Origin: Acanthaster planci
Taxonomy: Eukaryota > Echinodermata > Asteroidea > Valvatida > Acanthasteridae
Direction of reading: 5' to 3'
Assembly: GCF_001949145.1 (NCBI RefSeq)
Contig: NW_019091390.1
Span: forward strand, 1,448,336-1,459,378
Length of the DNA stretch: 11,043 nucleotides
The first letter of the stretch is position 1, and each line of letters begins with the position of its first letter. Below, piece after piece: positions 6,545-11,043 of this stretch. The notes under the pieces are model-generated. The model saw only the letters and a list, made by a program, of their open reading frames with translations. It searched no databases and was not told where the DNA came from. A program made the position numbers and the translations under genes.

Positions 6545-7071
6545 ATGTTTAGAGGTCATCGCTGGACACATGTCTACGTCCTTCTTTGCTGCTTGTACTG
6601 TGGTGCGTAGAGAGTGCACAGACACTGATGTTTTTTTACACCAAGTCGACCACGGGCAAAATTAGATGCTGTGTATTACAGCTTTGCGAGCGGGTACTCT
6701 GCTTGGGCATTCAGGCTCTAATGAACGTTTCCTGGTTAGCTGGTGACAGGGACGGAAGAATTTGCTGCAAAACTGTGAGTTGGATCATTATAATTGCGAG
6801 CAGTCTATTTCCTTCGTATTCATCCACTGAGTGGACATATTCTGATATCTACATGTGGTATTTCAGAATCTTACATTACTCGGCTAAATTTTCAGCCAGG
6901 GTATTATTAGTGGGTATCGATGAATTTAAAATTCCCCATTCTGAGTGGCTGTCTGACGTGGATCCAGTGGAGGTGTTATCGGTGTCCAGAACTGATTTCT
7001 TGAGCTGGACAAAAGGTGAAATAGGACCCCCTCAAATCCCAGCCAGATGGCCCAAGCCACAACTGTATTAA
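6545..7071 (+). CDS. Compact unit: signal-peptide-like start, two small introns or a frameshift, open frame to 7071
   Basis: The frame from 6553 to TAA 7069-7071 has no stops, but its only upstream starts lie in other frames, so splicing or a frameshift is likely. A spliced model: ATG 6545 gives a hydrophobic start ending LLCCLYCG, with a donor at 6603 (GTGCGT) in phase 1; acceptor ATTACAG at 6681; donor ACT|GTGAGT at 6775; acceptor TATTTCAG at 6866. Joining 6774 to 6867 makes the reading frame EEFAAKLILHYSAKF continue into ARVLLVGIDEF and end IPARWPKPQLY. In exon 6682-6774 the entry frame reads GSNERFLVSW and hits TGA at 6744, so one frameshift (mutation or sequence error) is needed between about 6741 and 6752. 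Family unknown; possibly a secreted protein gene or a recently damaged one. Confidence 0.4.
6775..6866 (+). other. Candidate 92-bp intron (GTGAGT...TTTCAG)
   Basis: The donor ACT|GTGAGT at 6775 and the acceptor GTATTTCAG|A at 6866 are both good. Its length is not a multiple of three, so splicing changes which upstream frame feeds the downstream ORF. The spliced junction codon CT|A gives Leu, and the residues on both sides look more protein-like than the retained-intron translation. Confidence 0.4.
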
Positions 7072-7073
7072 GT

Positions 7074-7180
7074 GGTACACAGGGGTCACCTTGCAAATAA
7101 ATGGTACACAGGTGTAATTTTTGTAAATAAACGGATTACAAGTAAGCTTTGGTGAAGAGGTGGTACACGGGTGTATTTTG
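7074..7180 (+). repeat. Three GGTACACRGG repeats with two AATAAA signals
   Basis: GGTACACAGGGGT (7074), GGTACACAGGTGT (7103) and GGTACACGGGTGT (about 7163) are spaced 29 and about 60 bp apart. AATAAA occurs at 7096-7101 and 7126-7131, 25 and 55 bases after the stop at 7071. This is consistent with a short 3' UTR containing a small minisatellite and tandem poly(A) signals. Confidence 0.55.
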
Positions 7181-7300
7181 AAAAGAAGAGGTGTAAAAGT
7201 GTAAATGGTGTTTGAGAAAAACTTTACATATTAACAGTGTATGCATGTAAATTTGAATATAGCTTACAGTGATTCTAGTAACAACAAAACTTTGAAGGGT

Positions 7301-7561
7301 TCAATTCGTTTTAATGTGAACAATAAGGATTGCTTCATTGGTTTTCCACACTTGAGGGAATAAGTTGTTGTCAGTGAGATTTTTAAGTGGCGAGTTCACT
7401 AGGAGAGATAAAATCGAGGCCAAGACGAGGATTATATTTGTCACTGATGTTGTCAAATCGTAACAAGCTTTTTTATCAATAAATGAACTGTAAATAGGTA
7501 GTTCTTGGAAATTTTCGCGTGTCAATTTATTTGAGTCGACGATACGCTGACACTGTGTCAT
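7301..7561 (-). pseudogene. LINE-type reverse transcriptase relic (N-terminal part)
   Basis: This minus-strand frame of 86 codons contains DKKACYDL, then an Ile/Leu-rich helix (NIILVLASILSLLVNS), then FPQVWKTNEAILIVHIK. In non-LTR retrotransposon reverse transcriptases (CR1/Jockey/RTE types) the matching stretch reads as a KKA-x-G-x-D motif, a hydrophobic helix ending in N-x-S, and FPxxWKxAxVxPIxKxG. Here the Gly of KKASG is replaced and the NYRPISL region that should follow is absent, with a stop soon after. No catalytic YADD region is present. I read it as an old 5'-truncated and 3'-broken fragment, not an active element. Confidence 0.55.
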
Positions 7562-7975
7562 TCTTTTAAATTAGTTGATATATCATTTCATTGAGCTAAA
7601 AACAACCTTAAGCGGCCTTCGAAGTTGCAACTGTCCCCTTGCCATAAATATTTGTGTATCTTGTTACCTTAGTAAATCAGTAAATGCTGAATATGCAAAT
7701 CCCAGCGTAATGGGCATTCATTAGCATGCGTGCATAATCATGAATTTATGAAAGTAAGGTCTATATGCATGCATCCGGCATGCATTATAGATTCTTATTC
7801 CCAGCTGTTACAAGCATAAGGTTCTTACTGGCTGCAGTCTTAGACACCTACACGTATCCAGCAATGAGCAGTGATATGCTGTCTTGGGACAAGATCAGAT
7901 CACCTCGACAAAGCCTGACTGATACCTGTTTTAGGAATCTTGCGAGACTGGACCCACATATCCACAGTCGCAACA
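7562..7975 (+). promoter_or_regulatory. Upstream region and probable 5' UTR of gene B
   Basis: ATGCAAAT (7693-7700) is a perfect POU octamer. A palindrome ATGCATGC-ATCCG-GCATGCAT lies around 7766-7786, next to TATATG. A frame from about 7765 to 8028 (MHASGMHYRFLFPAV...) is open and overlaps the gene B signal-peptide exon in another frame; I read it as a shadow or an upstream ORF, not as the product, because it lacks a donor-compatible end. No consensus TATA box was seen, so the start site is not fixed. Confidence 0.4.
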
Positions 7976-8068
7976 ATGCTCAAGAACCTCTTTCTGATTT
8001 CGATGCTTCTCTGCACTGTGGAGAGTAATTGGGACGGTGATAACAGTGACCCATCAGCGACATATTTG
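7976..8068 (+). CDS. Gene B, first coding exon: signal peptide
   Basis: ATG at 7976 (A at -3) begins MLKNLFLISMLLCTVESNWD, a textbook signal peptide (Lys, a hydrophobic core of about ten, then a polar VES/N cleavage region). It is followed by an acidic stretch GDNSDPSATYL. The exon ends at TTG|GTAAGT (GT at 8069-8070) after exactly 31 codons, phase 0. The combination of start, signal peptide and consensus donor makes this one of the most reliable coding calls here. The product should enter the secretory pathway. Downstream partners in phase 0 are the exon at 9045 and, alternatively, the segment at 8550. Family not recognised. Confidence 0.65.
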
Positions 8069-8266
8069 GTAAGTATTCTCAAGCTTTTGTTTTCCCGACA
8101 CAGGTCAGCCCAAAATCATACTTTTTCTGTTGCCTGCGCGTAATGCGCTCTGGACCACACGCTAATGAGGTAAAGTCAAGCAAAAGTTCAAGACGACCTG
8201 GCATGTGACAGTTGAGGGGGGAGGTGCGGGGGTCGGCCTAATTTCTTTTAGGGTTAAAGGACTTAA

Positions 8267-8533
8267 GATTTATCAATAATAACAACGGATCAAACAACAT
8301 TTATAACCCTTTTTGGATTTGGATATAAAGACAAACATGATTTTAAACAGCAGGAAATCCTAGGTATTGATGAACTGCTGCTGGCTTGTATTACAAGGGA
8401 CAAAGTAGATTTATATATTAAAATATCCAACACAGCAGTTTTCAAAACACTAAAACCCAATACTCAGTTTACTAAATGTACTAAATACTTTAAAAAAAAT
8501 AAAGTTGAATTTAAGCAATTGAACAAAATTTAG
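8267..8533 (+). pseudogene. Coding-like segment without a start (possible broken gene or mobile-element piece)
   Basis: The frame is open for 88 codons (8267-8533) and has no ATG, so ORF finders that need a start miss it. The translation is unlike random A+T-rich DNA: HDFKQQEILGIDELLLACIT, RDKVDLYIKISNTAVFKTLK and later YFKKNKVEFKQLNKI, ending at TAG. Just upstream, another frame after the acceptor-like CTAATTTCTTTTAG (AG at 8250-8251) reads LKDLRFINNNNGSNNIYNPF and runs into a stop, as if a frameshift near 8320 split one reading frame. The segment lies in the intron of gene B. I do not recognise a family; a transposon or viral-type ORF fragment is possible but not shown. Confidence 0.35.
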
Positions 8534-8549
8534 TCAAATATCCTAACAG

Positions 8550-8741
8550 TATCCTTGGGTGACCCTTCGTAAACTTGTGCCTCCCAATCAATGGGTAATG
8601 AAAAAGACAGCTGTTGGAGGGAAGGATAGAACCGGAACGGAATACTCGGAACAAAAATTCGGAAACATGGGAGGTCTTTCCATTTCTGCAGAGAAGAATG
8701 TCTCCACTGCAGAAGAATTTACAAGGAAACTCGAAAATTGA
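8550..8741 (+). CDS. Possible alternative last exon in phase 0 (63 codons)
   Basis: After an acceptor AATATCCTAACAG (AG at 8548-8549), the frame opens in phase 0 with YPWVTLRKLVPPNQWVMKKT and ends FTRKLEN at TGA 8739-8741. The product is hydrophilic, Lys/Glu/Gly-rich and without Cys. Gene B exon 1 leaves in phase 0, so the two could be spliced to a 94-residue secreted protein. Alternatively it belongs to the coding-like relic just upstream (8267-8533), in a different frame. A longer minus-strand frame (8511-8918) covers the same DNA but is Cys/Phe/Leu-rich in the way antisense shadows are, so I prefer the plus strand. No canonical AATAAA follows. Confidence 0.3.
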   Translation, partial: YPWVTLRKLVPPNQWVMKKTAVGGKDRTGTEYSEQKFGNMGGLSISAEKNVSTAEEFTRKLEN

Positions 8742-9044
8742 AAGATGACGATAAAAGCAAAGCAAATTTAAAAGGTGTGGGTTGGGTAAAGCTTTATCCT
8801 TGATATGTGCATGGTAGCACGGCCAGTTTGGACAGTATGATAATTGCAATGAGTACATTACATTTAGTATACTACTATTACTGCGCAAATTGGAGTGCGT
8901 GAACAAACAATAAGTCAACTTATGTTGTAATTGTGTGCTTTCGTGACCTTGACAACACAGTTATTAGTTTATAATTCCTGGCTTGCAGCAGGCGCTTAAT
9001 TAAAAAAAAACAATGTTAAAACGTTGCGTATGCATTCCCAACAG
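8742..9044. other. Intronic or intergenic spacer, nothing assigned
   Basis: No further coding support on either strand. The 3' end of the stretch (ATTAAAAAAAAACAATG, then GCATTCCCAACAG) provides the acceptor for the exon at 9045. Confidence 0.4.
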
Positions 9045-9135
9045 GGATTTTACGCCATCAACATGACGTGCAACGACGATGCAACTATTTGCCAGCACTG
9101 TGTGCATGTCCACCTGGATGGGAGACTGTTTACAT
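9045..9135 (+). CDS. Gene B, second exon: Cys-rich extracellular segment
   Basis: The acceptor ATTCCCAACAG (AG at 9043-9044) and the donor ACAT|GTATGT (GT at 9136-9137) bound 91 bases. In phase 0, the phase left by exon 1, the translation is GFYAINMTCNDDATICQHCV followed by HVHLDGRLFT, with exit phase 1. It has three cysteines (C-x6-C-x2-C) and one N-glycosylation sequon (NMT), which fits the secreted product implied by exon 1. Exit phase 1 matches the entry phase of the terminal-type exons in this window, such as 3198, so the same domain architecture may be shared with gene A. The next exon of gene B was not found with confidence. The minus-strand frame 9000-9197 here is a shadow. Confidence 0.6.
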
Positions 9136-9394
9136 GTATGTATATACGTTATCATGTCTAAAATACTGCCCGGTTTGTGGTATTCACATCGTCTCATGTA
9201 CCTACAAATTTCGCTGAATGGATTTTATCACATCACGCTTCTCTCACTATCGACTTGAAGGGCAGCTAGCCAAATAGTTCGTTGAATTGCTCGTTTAACA
9301 GAAAGGTTTGTAAGATTGGCAAACCGGAAAATGGGCATTCCATTCTGCCTTTACTACACGACTTATAGCTTTTTAGTGAGTCCTTGCACAGACG

Positions 9395-9531
9395 TTGTAT
9401 TCCTTAAAGCACAGATTAAGAATAGAATGTTTGTGTTTGTTCACTTAAGAATACTACGAAATCGGGCAAAATCGAATGTGAATGTCCCTTGTCAGAACAT
9501 TATCGAACGAGTAACAATGTTTCTTCAATAG
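9395..9531 (+). CDS. Weak last-exon candidate for gene B
   Basis: After TCCTTGCACAG (AG at about 9391-9392), a frame in phase 1 runs to TAA or TAG at 9529-9531, reading VVFLKAQIKNRMFVFVHLRI and later NVNVPCQNIIERV. Phase 1 is what exon 9045-9135 needs. The acceptor has a poor pyrimidine tract and the translation has a single Cys, so the fit may be chance. Confidence 0.2.
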
Positions 9532-9955
9532 AGCGCTGACTTTTATGTACAAAGTGATGCCTGCTAGGCGAATAATCAATATTTGTGCACAAATCTTTAT
9601 GGAAACATGTGAAACAGTATGAGACGAAAAGAATTCTTTTGAGACGGTGTCAAATTCTTTTTTATGCCTGTATTCTTTTTTACAAAGTTTTCGTGTTTCA
9701 TTATTTTACCTCGCGCGGACGCCATCGAACTTTTGCATTCTGTTCAAGTTGTTACGTAATAGTTTCCGCGCCGCGCCGTTCCTTTTAGAAAACACTTTAG
9801 TTTCGTTTATTTGTCGAATTCACAATAAAATGTCTTTTGTATGCAATGGTTATGGTAATTTACTGTTTCTTTTCACGGTTATCGTTTGTTGGTTCCTTTT
9901 TGTGGTTGAAATAGAAGGTATCTAATGTTCGGGTGTAAATGCTTTTCGGGGTTGG
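9532..9955 (+). other. T-rich stretch upstream of a TATA box
   Basis: Frames 9585-9788 and 9647-9925 are open but consist of Phe/Leu/Val/Cys from T-rich DNA, and I take them as artefacts. AATAAA at 9824-9829 is present. Two short CG-rich islands (CTCGCGCGGACGCCATCG, about 9711-9728, and CCGCGCCGCGCCG, about 9766-9778) stand out from the background and could be promoter-proximal elements of the unit that starts near 9985. Confidence 0.35.
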
Positions 9956-9963
9956 TATAAATT
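9956..9963 (+). promoter_or_regulatory. TATA box (TATAAATT)
   Basis: TATAAATT follows GGGGTTGG. About 30 bases on lies GAGTGCTAGTGTAGAGTG, where transcription could start. It is followed by a clearly more G+C-rich stretch with a good splice donor, which supports a real promoter. Confidence 0.45.
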
Positions 9964-9984
9964 GATTGTGTGGAGTGCTAGTGT

Positions 9985-10263
9985 AGAGTGAGGGAGAACC
10001 TTTTGAGCGTTGAGAGTCTCGTATGTCAGTGTGACAAGTCTTTGGGTCGCCGTCACCCTAGCCACCAGGCGAGTGGAAGCAGCCACCGCAGGCAAGAGGC
10101 CGGCCAAATGCAAGTTGTTGAGGCCGTGAGCCACTGCATTAGGGGTTAATTCGGGGTACAGTTGTACCGAACCCCTTTGTTCAAGTTACGACGCTCTCCT
10201 AATCTGACCAGTCATCACGAGCAGTTGGAAGATTGTCCGACTTCACGATTTCCCCGAATTACC
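9985..10263 (+). other. G+C-rich putative non-coding 5' exon ending at a consensus donor
   Basis: Composition rises sharply relative to both flanks. The stretch ends CCGAATTACC|GTAAGT (GT at 10264-10265). All frames carry stops in the first half; a frame open from 10162 crosses the donor and is not convincing. A short hairpin GGTACA-GT-TGTACC sits near 10155-10168, between GGGG and CCCC runs. This could be the untranslated first exon of a cellular gene, or the transcribed leader of an LTR retroelement whose coding part lies beyond the window; neither long terminal repeats nor a convincing primer-binding site was seen. Confidence 0.35.
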
Positions 10264-11043
10264 GTAAGTTTCATTTGGTCATGTTTAAAGCAAAACTCAT
10301 TGACTCTTGCAATTATTTTGAAGCCTTATGTAATTGCGTTACTTTACTTGAATTATGAAGGTAATGGAAATGTTTGTGCTATTTATTGCCAGGTAACCTT
10401 CTATGGTATATGCCCAATGGAACAGAGATTTGTAGTTTTCCAGGTTACTTTTAAATTTAATAGATAACCATTTTACCCCGGAGTGGTAACGCAACACCTC
10501 ACCCCGTGAGATAGACCGTACCAGAAGTGTCGGCAGGGACACGGCAACATCGAGCGGTGACGATCCGCTGCAGCCATGCGCCTAGTACAAGATCATCGTC
10601 ACCCTCTCCATGGGAAGTTTGTACGCTTTGCCCATTGGACTCAAAGTATGCTTTTAAGTTTTACTTTGCTTATTTTGTGGCCCATTTTGCTTTCCTTATT
10701 TGAATTTGAGGCCTGAACATAAACTACAGTGCTTGCTTAATCAACTGGTTTCTTTGGCATTCTGTTGAACTCGTGCAAAGCTGTTTTTTTTAGATATAAT
10801 TTGTTTGCACTTGAAGAAGTTCATTTTATGCCATAAATTTGTCTTTTATTGATTATTTGTTTACTTTCGCTAAGTTTGATGTTTAGTTTGGGAACAACCA
10901 AACGCTGCATTGTGTTTAACGTGCTTTGTGTATGGATACTTGAACTGATTTAAGTTTTGCTAATTATGCAAGACCTATGGATTTAATTTGATTCCTTTGT
11001 AAATACTTGTAAATACTTAATTTCATTTCTTTAATAAATTTAT
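10264..11043 (+). other. Probable intron or leader, T-rich, ending in AATAAA
   Basis: Acceptor-like sites occur (TTATTGCCAG near 10391; TAGTTTTCCAG near 10442). Another G+C-rich block (10475-10650: GTAACGCAACACCTCACC, GGCAGGGACACGGCAAC, ATCATCGTCACCCTCTCC) has stops in all frames and may be a second untranslated exon. From about 10650 the DNA is T-rich with no coding support. TTGTAAATACTTGTAAATAC near 10999 is a short tandem repeat and AATAAA lies at 11033-11038, ten bases from the window end. Confidence 0.35.

Noticed and set aside
7765-8028. 87-codon ORF over the gene B start
   Set aside because: Overlaps the signal-peptide exon in another frame, lacks a donor-compatible end and has no recognisable motif; at most an upstream ORF.
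8511-8918. 135-codon minus-strand ORF
   Set aside because: Composition (Cys, Phe, Leu, Ser rich) is that of an antisense shadow of A/G-rich plus-strand coding-like DNA; no motif, promoter or poly(A) signal.
9922-10134. Minus-strand 70-codon ORF
   Set aside because: Shadow of the G+C-rich plus-strand block that follows the TATA box.
10475-10510. Retroviral-type primer-binding site (TGGTAACGCAACACC)
   Set aside because: It does not closely match a common tRNA 3' end, is not preceded by an LTR end in CA, and no paired LTR was found in the window.
1-11043. CRISPR array, prokaryotic operon, rRNA or functional tRNA
   Set aside because: No regular spacer-repeat pattern, no ribosome-binding sites with packed genes, and no intact cloverleaf or rRNA-like sequence was seen.

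Overview
This window reads as nuclear DNA of an animal, most likely a marine or other invertebrate. It is A+T-rich, has no prokaryotic gene packing, and carries telomere-type TTAGGG/CCCTAA arrays, GT-AG splice signals next to short open segments, AATAAA signals, a degenerate tRNA-derived SINE-like sequence and a decayed LINE reverse-transcriptase fragment. The TTAGGG type fits many metazoans, so no finer taxonomic claim is made. Most long open frames here are repeat artefacts or shadows. The real coding signal lies in short exons, several of which have no ATG and are seen only by joining open frame, splice site and intron phase.

Layout: 1-348 is a degenerate G-rich (TTAGGG) array. 349-2745 is mostly A+T-rich non-coding DNA, with a possible minus-strand exon near 1036-1155, a 74-bp tandem duplication that repeats an octamer ATTTGCAT, and a (TAA)n microsatellite. 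2746-3505 holds the 3' part of a plus-strand, Cys-bearing gene ('gene A') with a poly(A) signal. 3566-3756 has a further weak exon candidate. 4470-4790 is a minus-strand ORF whose internal start sits in AAAATGGCGG. 4971-5045 is a tRNA-like SINE head on the minus strand.

5144-6235 is the most unusual part. A palindromic repeat with 51-bp arms (6119-6224) has a second copy at 5144-5822, in which a 574-bp degenerate CCCTAA array interrupts one arm at a precise point. That array faces the first array in opposite orientation.

6509-7131 is a compact candidate transcription unit: TATA box, short signal-peptide-like start, small introns, an open frame to 7071 and two AATAAA signals; it may contain a frameshift. 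7301-7561 (minus) is a LINE reverse-transcriptase relic. 7976-9135 holds the start of a secreted-protein gene ('gene B'): a signal-peptide exon and a Cys-rich exon in matching phase 0, with coding-like segments at 8267-8533 and 8550-8741 between them. 9956-10263 looks like a promoter plus G+C-rich 5' exon with a good donor, followed by T-rich DNA to the window end. Genes A and B may be members of one family of small secreted proteins (phase-0/phase-1 exons), but I could not assign a family, and no shared pathway can be claimed.
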